A DNA stretch of 64,000 bases from the NCBI GenBank assembly GCA_900539115.1, contig UQAQ01000012.1, positions 1 through 64,000 of the forward strand, read 5' to 3'. The stretch is from an uncultured Roseburia sp. GTDB taxonomy: Bacteria > Bacillota > Clostridia > Lachnospirales > Lachnospiraceae. Shown one piece after another: positions 15,733 through 24,938 of this stretch (the first letter of the stretch is position 1; the number at the start of each line of letters is the position of its first letter). The translations under genes and the position numbers were made by a program. A model generated the notes under the pieces. That model had not been told where the DNA came from, did no database searches, and worked only from the letters and a program-made list of their open reading frames with translations.

Positions 15733-16959
15733 TCATTTTTTCCAAGATAAATTGTTTTCCAATGCCAGACTTTCCACAAAACTGCTGCTATTTCCACGCG
15801 TCGGCTGTATCTGAATATTGATCAATATTCCAATCGCCATCGAATTACTTAACATAGAGGACAATCCATTGCTCAAAAACGGAAGCGGAAGTCCTGTATT
15901 TGGAAGCAGTGATGTCACTACACATATGTTAAAAAATGTCTGGAAGCAGAAAAGGGAACCAATTCCAAGAGCAATCATCATTCCGAGATAATCTCTCGCA
16001 TGTTTGGCTGCGATAAAGCATTTAATAATAATGATCGACAACAAACCTAATATGATCAGGCAGCCGATAAAACCAAATTCCTCGCTGATCGGAGTCCACA
16101 CAAAGTCGCTTTCGATGACATCGACCGAATTATAGTTTCGATTTTCGCTGAGACCATCCATCAGCAGTTTTCCATACAATTTTCCTGAGGCGATCGACAA
16201 TACTGAGTTGTTTTGCTGGTACATAACACCAAGTGCCTCTGTCTCCGGATGAAGCCATCCGGTAATACGCCGAAGCTGATAGCCATGAAGCAGTTTCTGC
16301 CCCGGCTGCTGGACATACCATATCAGAAATCCGGCAATTGGAATCAATACTGCCACCACCGGACCAATGATCTTTTTACTCATGCCTGAACACAATATCA
16401 TCATCACAAGAACGATCATAATAACAACACTTGAGGAAAGATCAGATTGTACCAAAACAAATGCTGTCGGCAGCAGTGCAATCGCACAGGCAAGAAAAAA
16501 CGTTTTAAATGAGTCCAGTCGTTCACGATATGCCATAAAGAAAGACGCCAGTGTCAATATCACAACTATTTTACATACTTCTGACGGCTGAAACATAACT
16601 ACTTTAAAATCCAGCCAGCGGTAAGAATCCGTATGTGCATTAGAACCAAGGGGAGAAAAACGGGTTCCTGCAACCATCAGTGTCGTAATAATATACAAAA
16701 TGGGAACATACATACATAATGTGTGGTAATCGATCAAGGAAAAAACAAGGATTACACAAAGCCCCATTCCGATTGTAAAAATTTGTCTTTTTGCAGAGCC
16801 TACCTGTCCTGAAGACGGGATAATTGATAATATAAAGGAACTGATCAAAAACAAAATAAAAACTACCACTACTAAAAGAACGTCAAAGCGTTTGAAATTG
16901 TAATGTTTGGACAAAAACCAATTTGACACCCGTTCTTTTATATTTGTTATTGTTACCAT
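15733..16959 (-). CDS. rodA: RodA, SEDS peptidoglycan glycosyltransferase
   Basis: This 408-residue protein has about ten membrane segments and the SEDS family pattern, including YRWLDFKVVMFQPSEVCK, VWTPISEEFGFIG and TGLPLPFLSNGLSSML. SEDS proteins polymerise lipid II together with a class B PBP. Its place in the same run as mreBCD and pbp2 favours RodA (elongation) over FtsW or SpoVE. It directly follows minE. Confidence 0.92.
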   Translation of the reverse strand: MVTITNIKERVSNWFLSKHYNFKRFDVLLVVVVFILFLISSFILSIIPSSGQVGSAKRQIFTIGMGLCVILVFSLIDYHTLCMYVPILYIITTLMVAGTRFSPLGSNAHTDSYRWLDFKVVMFQPSEVCKIVVILTLASFFMAYRERLDSFKTFFLACAIALLPTAFVLVQSDLSSSVVIMIVLVMMILCSGMSKKIIGPVVAVLIPIAGFLIWYVQQPGQKLLHGYQLRRITGWLHPETEALGVMYQQNNSVLSIASGKLYGKLLMDGLSENRNYNSVDVIESDFVWTPISEEFGFIGCLIILGLLSIIIIKCFIAAKHARDYLGMMIALGIGSLFCFQTFFNICVVTSLLPNTGLPLPFLSNGLSSMLSNSMAIGILINIQIQPTRGNSSSFVESLALENNLSWKK

Positions 16960-16977
16960 GTCTGCCTGTCACCACCA

Positions 16978-17238
16978 TTACTTGGTTTGTTTAATACTCA
17001 AAATCGGAATATTTGCAAAAATTGCATTATTCCCTTCGGATTCATTTTGTTCGATTTTTATATCAAGACCACTCTGGTCAATTTCAACATACTTGGAAAG
17101 AACATTAATAATGTCTTTCTGAATCTGCTCCATAATGTCCGGAGAACAATTCGCACGATCGGAAACTAAGACCAGTTTCAGTCTGTCTTTTGCTACATTT
17201 CCGGAAGACTTTTTCCGAAAAAAATCTGCAAATTTCAT
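16978..17238 (-). CDS. minE: Cell division topological factor MinE
   Basis: This 86-residue protein carries MinE features: an amphipathic N-terminus (MKFADFFRKKSSGNVAKDRLKL), the MinD-binding stretch KLVLVSDRANCSPDIMEQIQKDI, and a C-terminal beta dimer domain. It drives MinD oscillation or release from the membrane. The ATG at 17238 has AAAAGGAG nine bases upstream, while the ATG at 17247 touches that site and was rejected. It follows minD. Confidence 0.92.
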   Translation of the reverse strand: MKFADFFRKKSSGNVAKDRLKLVLVSDRANCSPDIMEQIQKDIINVLSKYVEIDQSGLDIKIEQNESEGNNAIFANIPILSIKQTK

Positions 17239-17253
17239 AATTTTCATCTCCTT

Positions 17254-18045
17254 TTAGTTGTTTTTAAATTTACTCTTTATCTTTGAGAAAAATCCTGTTC
17301 CTTTTGAGAGATCCAATAACGGAACTTCTTCTCCCATAATGCGTTTGCATATATTTTCATAAGCTTGTCCTGCAAGGGATTTACTTCCAACAAGAGGTTC
17401 TCCCTGGTTTGTCGAAACAACGATATTTTCATCATCCGGAACGACTCCGAGTAAATCAACCGCAAGGATTTCCACAACATCATCACTTGACATCATGTCA
17501 CCGCGTTTTACCATATCATAACGAAGACGGTTTACAACCAATTCTGTTTTCTTGATCTCATTGGCATTGAGAAGGCCGATAATACGATCGGCATCTCTTA
17601 CCGCAGATACTTCCGGCGTCGTAACTACGATCGCACGACCGGCACCGGCGATAGCATTCATAAATCCCTGTTCAATTCCTGCCGGGCAGTCAAGAAGTAT
17701 GTAATCAAATTCATCCTTTAACTGATCTGTCAGTTTGGACATCTGCTCTGGAGATACCGCTGTCTTATCTCTCGTCTGCGCCGATGGCAGAAGATATAAT
17801 GTCGGATATCTCTTGTCCTTGATCAATGCCTGATTAATACGGCAGTTTCCTTCAATGACATCTACCAGATTATATACAATACGGTTTTCTAATCCCATAA
17901 CCACATCCAGATTACGAAGTCCTATATCTGTATCGATCAAAACAACTTTCTTTCCTTCTTTTGCCAGTCCTGTTCCTACGTTTGCTGTCGTCGTTGTCTT
18001 ACCAACTCCACCTTTTCCCGATGTAATAACTATTACTTCACTCAT
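17254..18045 (-). CDS. minD: Septum site-determining ATPase MinD
   Basis: This 263-residue deviant Walker ATPase recruits MinC to the membrane and is regulated by MinE. The deviant P-loop is GKGGVGKTTTTANVG at 10-24. Switch region DCPAGIEQGF and the C-terminal amphipathic membrane helix (FFSKIKSKFKNN) are present. It lies between minC and minE. A separate promoter seems to sit in the 77-base gap after minC. Confidence 0.96.
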   Translation of the reverse strand: MSEVIVITSGKGGVGKTTTTANVGTGLAKEGKKVVLIDTDIGLRNLDVVMGLENRIVYNLVDVIEGNCRINQALIKDKRYPTLYLLPSAQTRDKTAVSPEQMSKLTDQLKDEFDYILLDCPAGIEQGFMNAIAGAGRAIVVTTPEVSAVRDADRIIGLLNANEIKKTELVVNRLRYDMVKRGDMMSSDDVVEILAVDLLGVVPDDENIVVSTNQGEPLVGSKSLAGQAYENICKRIMGEEVPLLDLSKGTGFFSKIKSKFKNN

Positions 18046-18087
18046 CGTATTTACCTGTCCTTTCCTTCATTAACTCTCTATCATAAT

Positions 18088-18116
18088 ATTTTACTTGAAT
18101 TGACTGGAAATTGCAA
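18088..18116 (-). promoter_or_regulatory. Possible internal promoter for minD-minE-rodA-mgsA
   Basis: On the minus strand TTGCAA, a 17-base spacer and TAAAAT lie in the minC-minD gap, about 43 bases before the minD start. Confidence 0.5.
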
Positions 18117-18122
18117 TCTTTT

Positions 18123-18785
18123 TTATATCGAAATCCCATCTAATACTTTTCGATTTAATGGTTCAATATAAATATTACCATCTTCTGCAAATGCAATCTT
18201 TGTCTCCAATTTCGCTTCTGTTTTTTCATCCGGACTCCGTGCAATAATATCTGCGATACGAATTTGGGTCGGATTCATCTGCAGGGCGACGACAAAACTG
18301 TTTTCTTTTCCTGAAGCACCGGCATATACCGTTCCGAGAAGTTTTCCCAGAATGACGACATTTCCCGCGGAAACTACCTGGGCTCCGACATTGACATCTC
18401 CAAGAATAACAATACTTGTCTCAAATTCGAGAACCTGTCCCGAACGAAGAGTTCCTTTATAAAACTGACCCGTGTTTGATTTTAACTCCGTCAGTTTTTC
18501 TTCCAGACTCTGGGCAAATCGCGCTTCTTTTTTCTCGTCATCATCAATCAGACAGACAATATCCAGTTTTGAATGTTCCCGAACACATTCCATCAGTTCA
18601 TATTTCTGTTCTTCGGATAATTTACGTCCTTCAAAGGATAAAGCAATCTGCGCCGCTCCTAAAAAATCAGAAGAGGAAGTGAATTTTTCTTCCACCTTTT
18701 CTTTTAATTCGGAAAATTCCATCTTGTCATCCAAATGAACGATAAGACCTGATTTATTTCCTTTAATCACAACCGGCTGATTCAT
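18123..18785 (-). CDS. minC: Septum site-determining protein MinC
   Basis: This 220-residue FtsZ inhibitor has an N-terminal MinC_N domain (about 1-100) and a C-terminal beta-helix (about 112-215). The latter carries the signature VILGDVNVGAQVVSAGNVVILGKLLG and AGASGKENSFVVALQM. The ATG at 18785 follows GAGGAG. A GTG at 18797 overlaps that site and was rejected. It lies 26 bases after pbp2. Confidence 0.92.
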   Translation of the reverse strand: MNQPVVIKGNKSGLIVHLDDKMEFSELKEKVEEKFTSSSDFLGAAQIALSFEGRKLSEEQKYELMECVREHSKLDIVCLIDDDEKKEARFAQSLEEKLTELKSNTGQFYKGTLRSGQVLEFETSIVILGDVNVGAQVVSAGNVVILGKLLGTVYAGASGKENSFVVALQMNPTQIRIADIIARSPDEKTEAKLETKIAFAEDGNIYIEPLNRKVLDGISI

Positions 18786-18811
18786 AGTTCTCCTCACTTT
18801 CTCTCCAATGA

Positions 18812-21706
18812 TCAGTCTGCCACTCTTCCGGAATTGCTGACCGGACTTGTTGCAGATTTCTTCAACAATTTCTTTCTTGCCTTTTCATCAAAATAGTACT
18901 GGTATACATTGCTCGCCAGAGATGCCGCATTACTTGAAGTAAAGGCATTTGGCATAACAACGGTAACCGAAATCTTTGGTGAATTATACGGTGCGTACGA
19001 TACAAACAATGCGTGGTTTGGTTCGTTTGCACTAATCTGTGCGGTACCCGTCTTACCGGCTACTTTCACCGGCACTTTCTGGAACACACTCTTTAAACTT
19101 CCGGTATTCACAACCATGTACATTCCTCTTCGGATCGCATTCAACGTAGAACTCTTGATGTCGAGTTCGTTACGCACCTTCGCTTTGTTGTTCTTTATCT
19201 TATTATTCTGTGACGAATCTGCCACTTTATCCACCAAAGTAAGATCATAGCAGGTTCCGCCATTTGAAATTGTCGATACATAACGTGACAGCTGAACCGG
19301 CGTATAACTGTTTGTACCCTGTCCGATTGCCGAACGCACCGCATCGCTGTCTGACACATGTGGCTGTGCCTCTGTCAGTTCCACACCGGAAAGATCAGTC
19401 AAACCATACTTGTCTGCATATTTTTCCAGTTTTTTCAATCCCCGTTCATTATTTACCGCGGTTCCGCTCAATCCGCTCAGGCGGTATCCCATTTCATAAA
19501 AGAAATAGTTACAGGAATGCTGAATCGCCTGTGACACATTAATGGTTCCGTGGCTGTACGTACTCCAACACTTTGGCGACGGATTGATTTTATCGAACAC
19601 CACGTGGTCGGTTACCGTCGAACCGGGATCAATGACTCCTTCTTCAAGTGCTGCTGTCGCAGATACCATTTTATAGGTTGATCCGGGTGCCGTCTTTTGT
19701 TGTGTTGCTCGATTCAAAAACGGCGAAGCTGAATTGGAATTGATCTTTGCAAAATATTCACTATCTACAGAGTTAGCAAATTTATTGTTGTCATAACTCG
19801 GATAGGATACCATGGCTTTTACTTTTCCGGTATTTGGATCCGTAATGACAACCGATGCGGCACAAGGAGTAAGTCCCAGTTCGCCCGGCGTAATCTCCAA
19901 CGATTTGATCTTGGATTTCAAAAATTGAAATGGCGCGATCATTCCTGTACGGAGTTTGGCAAGCATCGTTTTATCTTTCTTTAAATACCCCTGTTCATAC
20001 AAAAGCATACATATCTGTCTTCCACTGATCTGATCATTGTAGATCAGTGTATGATATACCTTTTTATCGTATAAACTGTCATCGTTTAATTCCTCAAAAA
20101 TGTATTCTACAATCTTCGCATAAATCTCTTCTGTACTGTAATAATCATCTCCGACATTAAGCATTTCCAAGTCGATCCAGTTATGAGAGATCGCATAGAT
20201 CAAGAATTCACTCAGACTGATCTTCTCATTAGCATATTGATTATACATATCATCGGATTTATCCATTTTATCCGTCGCGATCACTTCATTTTTTCGAAGC
20301 ATCGAATAAATGTAATCCATATATTCTGCATTCGTATCAGACATGTTCTTTGTCGTTGTTTTATTGTTATAAGACAAATATCTTTTTACCGCTTTTAAAG
20401 AATTCTTTTTCTCGCGCGTAAATGTCCGATATATGCTTTTTTCCAAACTTGACGCATCTGCATTGGAAAATTTTGTAATGTCTACCATACTGTTCTCTAC
20501 AATAGCACAATACACATCATAAATCGGAACACGGATATTTTTTGCGTCTTTTCCTTTGGAACCGGCATTTTTACTATTATTCAATTTGGAGATCAGCACA
20601 CCCGCAATGGCCTTTTCCGTCAATTGATAAACGGCACTCTGCAAATCCGCATCAATCGTAAGGTATATATCTTTTCCTGCGGTCGCATCTTTGTGGTCTT
20701 TTGTCTCTACGACACGGGAACTGCTGTCAATAACAAGCGTTTCGCTTCCTTTTTTTCCACGCAGCTGCTCTTCAAATGTACTTTCAATACCGGATTTACC
20801 AATCTGGTCAGCAGCCGTGTACGTATTATCCCCGTTCTCCTTCATAGAAGCCAGCGTATCCGAAGAAATCAACCCCGTATAACCGATGATGTGTGAAAAA
20901 TAGGTGCTGTCATAATACACACGTTTTGCCTCTTCGCTGACGTCAACGCCCATCAAATCGGCTGAATTTTCCTTTATCGCTGCTACTGTATTTACCGAAA
21001 CATCTGAACTGATCGTAATCGGTTCATATTTTTGATATGTGTTCATCATCAGAGCATAACGGATTGCCATAATCTTGAGTGCTGTCGCATCGTCATAATC
21101 CTGCTCATATTTTTCCTTCGCATCTGCTTCATTCTTATTTTGTTCTGTCAGCGGATCAAAAAAATGAATGGCATTGACCGCTGTGGATGTCCGGATATAA
21201 CGGAAACATTCTTCTGCCGTCATATTTTTCTGCTCATCCGACAATTCGTCAACGGATTTGCAAAAATAAATCTCTCTCTTAAATCGAAGCTGCGCATTTT
21301 TATCTACCGTAAATTTAAATCTTCCTTTTTTATCAATCGTAATCGGAAAATCTACCGTCACTTTATCCCCGTTTTTTTCAATAAGACTGATACATTTTAA
21401 TATCATCTCATTCATCTGTTTATTGGATTCAATCTCACCGGTATCTTCCAGCGTGATCGCATAACTTTGCTCATTTGAAGCAAGAAGTTTTCCATTGCAG
21501 TCATAAATCTTACCGCGGGAACTTTTTATCGTCTTCTGCTTTTCATTTTTTATCGTCGCCTGCTGATCGTATGCTTCCCCCTGTACAATCTGCAGATAAA
21601 ACAAACGTCCTACGAGAATACTAAATAGCACAACATAAACAACAATTAAGGTGAAAATACGTGAACGCATTAAAGTTTTTAAGTAATCAATAATTGAAGA
21701 AAACAT
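18812..21706 (-). CDS. Class B penicillin-binding protein 2 (elongasome), enlarged
   Basis: This 964-residue transpeptidase has one N-terminal membrane segment at about 16-37, a PBP dimer domain and a transpeptidase domain. The active-site serine is Ser676 in PGSTYK, the second motif is Ser731-Cys-Asn and the third is Lys885-Thr-Gly. It cross-links side-wall peptidoglycan with RodA. The usual PBP2 length is about 630-720. The extra 250 or so residues lie mainly at about 370-600, a Lys/Asp/Tyr-rich region between the dimer domain and the transpeptidase core. It follows mreD by four bases. Confidence 0.93.
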   Translation of the reverse strand: MFSSIIDYLKTLMRSRIFTLIVVYVVLFSILVGRLFYLQIVQGEAYDQQATIKNEKQKTIKSSRGKIYDCNGKLLASNEQSYAITLEDTGEIESNKQMNEMILKCISLIEKNGDKVTVDFPITIDKKGRFKFTVDKNAQLRFKREIYFCKSVDELSDEQKNMTAEECFRYIRTSTAVNAIHFFDPLTEQNKNEADAKEKYEQDYDDATALKIMAIRYALMMNTYQKYEPITISSDVSVNTVAAIKENSADLMGVDVSEEAKRVYYDSTYFSHIIGYTGLISSDTLASMKENGDNTYTAADQIGKSGIESTFEEQLRGKKGSETLVIDSSSRVVETKDHKDATAGKDIYLTIDADLQSAVYQLTEKAIAGVLISKLNNSKNAGSKGKDAKNIRVPIYDVYCAIVENSMVDITKFSNADASSLEKSIYRTFTREKKNSLKAVKRYLSYNNKTTTKNMSDTNAEYMDYIYSMLRKNEVIATDKMDKSDDMYNQYANEKISLSEFLIYAISHNWIDLEMLNVGDDYYSTEEIYAKIVEYIFEELNDDSLYDKKVYHTLIYNDQISGRQICMLLYEQGYLKKDKTMLAKLRTGMIAPFQFLKSKIKSLEITPGELGLTPCAASVVITDPNTGKVKAMVSYPSYDNNKFANSVDSEYFAKINSNSASPFLNRATQQKTAPGSTYKMVSATAALEEGVIDPGSTVTDHVVFDKINPSPKCWSTYSHGTINVSQAIQHSCNYFFYEMGYRLSGLSGTAVNNERGLKKLEKYADKYGLTDLSGVELTEAQPHVSDSDAVRSAIGQGTNSYTPVQLSRYVSTISNGGTCYDLTLVDKVADSSQNNKIKNNKAKVRNELDIKSSTLNAIRRGMYMVVNTGSLKSVFQKVPVKVAGKTGTAQISANEPNHALFVSYAPYNSPKISVTVVMPNAFTSSNAASLASNVYQYYFDEKARKKLLKKSATSPVSNSGRVAD

Positions 21707-21710
21707 TGAA

Positions 21711-22220
21711 CTACACTTCCTCCCTTCGTTCGGTTGATAAATACTTTTCCAGGCGGTTTAATACGCGGAACACAACCACAGAAATCACCAATGTATAAAT
21801 CAATTCCGGTAAAATAATATGGGAAAAATAGAACGTAAAATGCAATTTTCCACGAACTAAAAATTCCGTGATATAATAATAAAAACCATAAACCAAATCG
21901 CTTAGTCCTACCAATACACAAGGCAGTATGTAATTATCCGTAAAATAAATCTTCTGACAATAACCACAAAGAAACCCAATCGTCATAAAAATAAAGGCAT
22001 ACAGTCCAATCACGCTTCCGTACATCATATCCAGCATCAATCCGCAGACAAGCCCGATGACTTCTCCGGAAGTACGTCCACGCATATAACTGTAACACAC
22101 AGTCAGGATCAATAATAAATTTGGCACCACATTTGCCAATGCTAATTTATGGAAAACCGTTGTCTGTAATAAAAAAGCAAGCAAAATAATGATGATGGTT
22201 GAAATACGTCTTTTAATCAT
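21711..22220 (-). CDS. mreD: Rod shape-determining protein MreD
   Basis: This 169-residue protein has five to six membrane segments and the MreD pattern, including LALANVVPNLLLILTVCYSYMRG near the start and GLICGL-like GLVCGLMLDMMYG. It links MreC to the wall synthases. It overlaps the end of mreC by eight bases. Confidence 0.88.
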   Translation of the reverse strand: MIKRRISTIIIILLAFLLQTTVFHKLALANVVPNLLLILTVCYSYMRGRTSGEVIGLVCGLMLDMMYGSVIGLYAFIFMTIGFLCGYCQKIYFTDNYILPCVLVGLSDLVYGFYYYITEFLVRGKLHFTFYFSHIILPELIYTLVISVVVFRVLNRLEKYLSTERREEV

Positions 22221-23091
22221 AGTTTTTAATGTCCTCGATTTCTGAAGAGTCCTTCAACGTGGTAATGATCAATACTGTCTCTAATTTATCAAAAGATACG
22301 ACCGGTGTGAGATGTCCGCTCTTAGACAACCCATCTGCCTCCTGCGTAATATCGGAAATATAACCTACAAGCAGACCCGGAAGAAATTTGTCACTGATGT
22401 GCGAAGTAACAACGGAATCCCCGTTTTTTGCAGTCACATTGTTACTGATCATCGTAACATCAATGTATCCTTTGTAAATACTTTCCATATTTCCTTTTAC
22501 AATACAAGTTTCCCCTGTATTTTCAAACATGGCACTTACATTGCTTTTGTCGTCTATGATCGCACGGACTTTGGCATAATGGTCACCCACTTCGGATACG
22601 ATACCTACCAGACCGTTTCCCGCGATCACATTCATGTCGACAGCGATACCGTCTTTCTTCCCTTTGTCGATAGTAAACAAGTGAAACCAGTTATTTCCGT
22701 CTCGCCCAATAACTGTCGCTGCCACTTTGGGATAATCCGGATATTTCTGATCCAATTGATACAATTCACGGTAATTATCCAAGTCGTTATTTTCACCGGC
22801 AAGAATTTTATTATCATAACTAATGGCATCAATTTTCTCTTTTAACTGTTTATTTTCAGCCAAAAGATCTTCTTTGGAATGAAGAAGATCCATCTTGTCC
22901 GAGATTGCTTTTCCCACTTTGTTAATTCCACTCTGCATCGGAGACATAATATCTCCTACTGTCGCCTTCACACCGCTTAAACGGTCCGAAAATTTAAAAC
23001 TGAGCACTACAAGAATGGCACAAAGAATGCTGAAAAAAATATAAATATATTTGGGATGAATTCTTGGTCCCTTTCTTCTCTTTCTTTTCAT
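22213..23091 (-). CDS. mreC: Rod shape-determining protein MreC
   Basis: This 292-residue protein has a basic start, a membrane anchor at about 13-31, a coiled coil at about 68-105 and two beta-barrel domains. Family segments VIGRDGNNWFHLFTIDKGKKDGI and VIAGNGLVGIVSEVGDHYAKV are clear. It organises the elongasome outside the membrane and lies 18 bases after mreB. Confidence 0.93.
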   Translation of the reverse strand: MKRKRRKGPRIHPKYIYIFFSILCAILVVLSFKFSDRLSGVKATVGDIMSPMQSGINKVGKAISDKMDLLHSKEDLLAENKQLKEKIDAISYDNKILAGENNDLDNYRELYQLDQKYPDYPKVAATVIGRDGNNWFHLFTIDKGKKDGIAVDMNVIAGNGLVGIVSEVGDHYAKVRAIIDDKSNVSAMFENTGETCIVKGNMESIYKGYIDVTMISNNVTAKNGDSVVTSHISDKFLPGLLVGYISDITQEADGLSKSGHLTPVVSFDKLETVLIITTLKDSSEIEDIKNYD

Positions 23092-23109
23092 CGCCGGTCT
23101 CCATTCTGC

Positions 23110-24102
23110 TTATAAAGCGAGTTTTGCAAGCTGTGGGTCTTCAATCACTGCGCCAAGTCCCATGATGACAGTACTTTCCGGCTCTTCGCACAAATTTACC
23201 TTTAACCCAAGTTCATCATAAATAAACTGTCCCAGATCCTGAATCCGACTGGAACCTCCGGTCAGATAAAGTCCGGACTTATAAATATCGGAAGAAATTT
23301 CCGGTGGTGTACGCTCCAGAATGATCTTGATAGAATCCACAATACTCTGGAACAATTCAGCAAGTGCTTCATGCACACATTCCCCGGTTACTGTAATTTC
23401 ACTTGGAAGTCCGGTCACCAGATTCCGACCGCAGATATCCATCTGTGCGTCGGTTGCATAAGCAGAGGCAATATTTTTCTTGATTGCTTCGGCGCTCTTT
23501 TCCCCAATAACAAAGTTCATATCTTTCTTGATCTTGTTAATGATCGCTTCATCAAAACGGTTTCCACCAACCGGAATCAATCGGCTAAGTACAATACCGC
23601 CCAGTGAGAGGACAGAAATTTCTGCCGTATTGGCACCGATATCTACCACAAGGGTACCGGTGGATTTTGTAATATCAAGATTCATTCCCAATGCATCTGC
23701 AATCGGTTTTTCCACAACATGAATTTTTTTCGATTTCAAGTTTGTATTTGCAATAAGATCAAAATATGCTCGCTTTTCCACTTCTGTAATATCTGTCGGA
23801 ACCGCAATGTAATATTCTGCTCCTTTGAATCTCTTTTTCCCATTTAATTCAGCAAAAAAGTAATCGATCAATGCCTGCATATTTCCAATATCAGCAATAA
23901 CACCATTTTTGATCGGATAGGAAACATCCAAATTTTCCGGTGCTTTTTCATACATTTCAAAAGCTTCGTCGCCTACTGCAAATACGTGATTCTTTTTATA
24001 GATTGCAATCACACTCTTTTGATGTAAGATCACACCTTCTCCATTTTTATAAATTTTAATTGAGCTTGTACCAAAGTCAATTCCGATTGCTTTTCCTAGC
24101 AT
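23110..24102 (-). CDS. mreB: Actin-like rod shape protein MreB
   Basis: This 330-residue protein has the actin phosphate loops IGIDFGTSSIKIY and VDIGANTAEISVL and the adenosine site LTGGSSRI. It polymerises at the membrane and guides wall synthesis. The ATG at 24102 has AGAGG nine bases upstream, while the ATG at 24111 directly abuts that site. The first phosphate loop has GTSSIKIY in place of the more common GTANTLVY, so it is a divergent MreB or Mbl paralogue. Confidence 0.93.
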   Translation of the reverse strand: MLGKAIGIDFGTSSIKIYKNGEGVILHQKSVIAIYKKNHVFAVGDEAFEMYEKAPENLDVSYPIKNGVIADIGNMQALIDYFFAELNGKKRFKGAEYYIAVPTDITEVEKRAYFDLIANTNLKSKKIHVVEKPIADALGMNLDITKSTGTLVVDIGANTAEISVLSLGGIVLSRLIPVGGNRFDEAIINKIKKDMNFVIGEKSAEAIKKNIASAYATDAQMDICGRNLVTGLPSEITVTGECVHEALAELFQSIVDSIKIILERTPPEISSDIYKSGLYLTGGSSRIQDLGQFIYDELGLKVNLCEEPESTVIMGLGAVIEDPQLAKLAL

Positions 24103-24132
24103 TTTTTTCATCCTCTCTATCTTTATAGTCCT

Positions 24133-24831
24133 TCATATGTGTCCTCTTTCTTTCAAGCTGACATATTGATAATCTCCAAGAATCAAATGATCCAGTAATG
24201 AAATTCCTATCATTTCTCCGGCTTTTTTCATACGTATCGTCGCATCCAGGTCGGCCTGACTCGGGGTCGGATCTCCACTCGGATGGTTATGTATCAGTAC
24301 AAAACAGGAGGCATCGTATTGAAGCCCTTTTTTCAAGACTTCTCTTGGATGCAGAACACAGGCTGCGACAGAACCGCTAAAAATCCGCTCGCAATGAATC
24401 AGACGGCAGCGGTTGTCCAAATACAGCACTCTTGTCTGTTCGGTTTCCAAAGTTCGCATCTCTTCCATGAAGTATCTTGCGATATACTCCGGCGAATCAA
24501 ACCGTGCGCGCTCCGGTTTCCGCTGTCTGGCAAGCCGTTTTGACAACTCAGCCATGCATTGCAGCTGAATGGCTTTGACTTCTCCGATGCCACAAACTTT
24601 TTTCAATTGTTTGTCCGTCAGATAATAAAGTCCCAGCAGACCCTTGTGCACCGGGTGCAGTGAAAGCACTTCCCTTGCCAGTTCCACACTGTTTTTTTCA
24701 TGGGTTCCCGTTTTTAGCAAAACAGCAAGCAGCTCGGCATCGGACAATGCCGTCACTCCCTGTTCTTTTGCTTTTTCATAAGGACGTTCCGATACCGGAA
24801 GTTCCTTCATCGTGTAAAATTGTTGACTCAT
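24133..24831 (-). CDS. radC: RadC/YsxA family JAB-domain protein
   Basis: This 232-residue protein has an N-terminal helix-hairpin-helix-like part (about 30-100) and a JAB/MPN metal-binding domain with HNHPSGDPTPSQAD, whose two His and Asp are the zinc ligands. The family was once linked to DNA repair, but its role is uncertain. It heads the mreBCD cluster, as in Bacillus. The ATG at 24831 has GGAGG upstream. An earlier ATG at 24864 lacks a ribosome site. Confidence 0.9.
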   Translation of the reverse strand: MSQQFYTMKELPVSERPYEKAKEQGVTALSDAELLAVLLKTGTHEKNSVELAREVLSLHPVHKGLLGLYYLTDKQLKKVCGIGEVKAIQLQCMAELSKRLARQRKPERARFDSPEYIARYFMEEMRTLETEQTRVLYLDNRCRLIHCERIFSGSVAACVLHPREVLKKGLQYDASCFVLIHNHPSGDPTPSQADLDATIRMKKAGEMIGISLLDHLILGDYQYVSLKERGHI

Positions 24832-24938
24832 ACAGCCTCCTAACTCTACACATTGTCTACCCATACATGAATTATTTTACCATACATTTTCAAAAATGTA
24901 TATATAGAAGCCGATAAAATTCACATACTTTTCGCAAT

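Noticed and set aside
24883..24900. Palindrome TACATTTT/AAAATGTA upstream of radC as an operator
   Set aside because: It is AT-rich, short and of no known class. Chance is likely.
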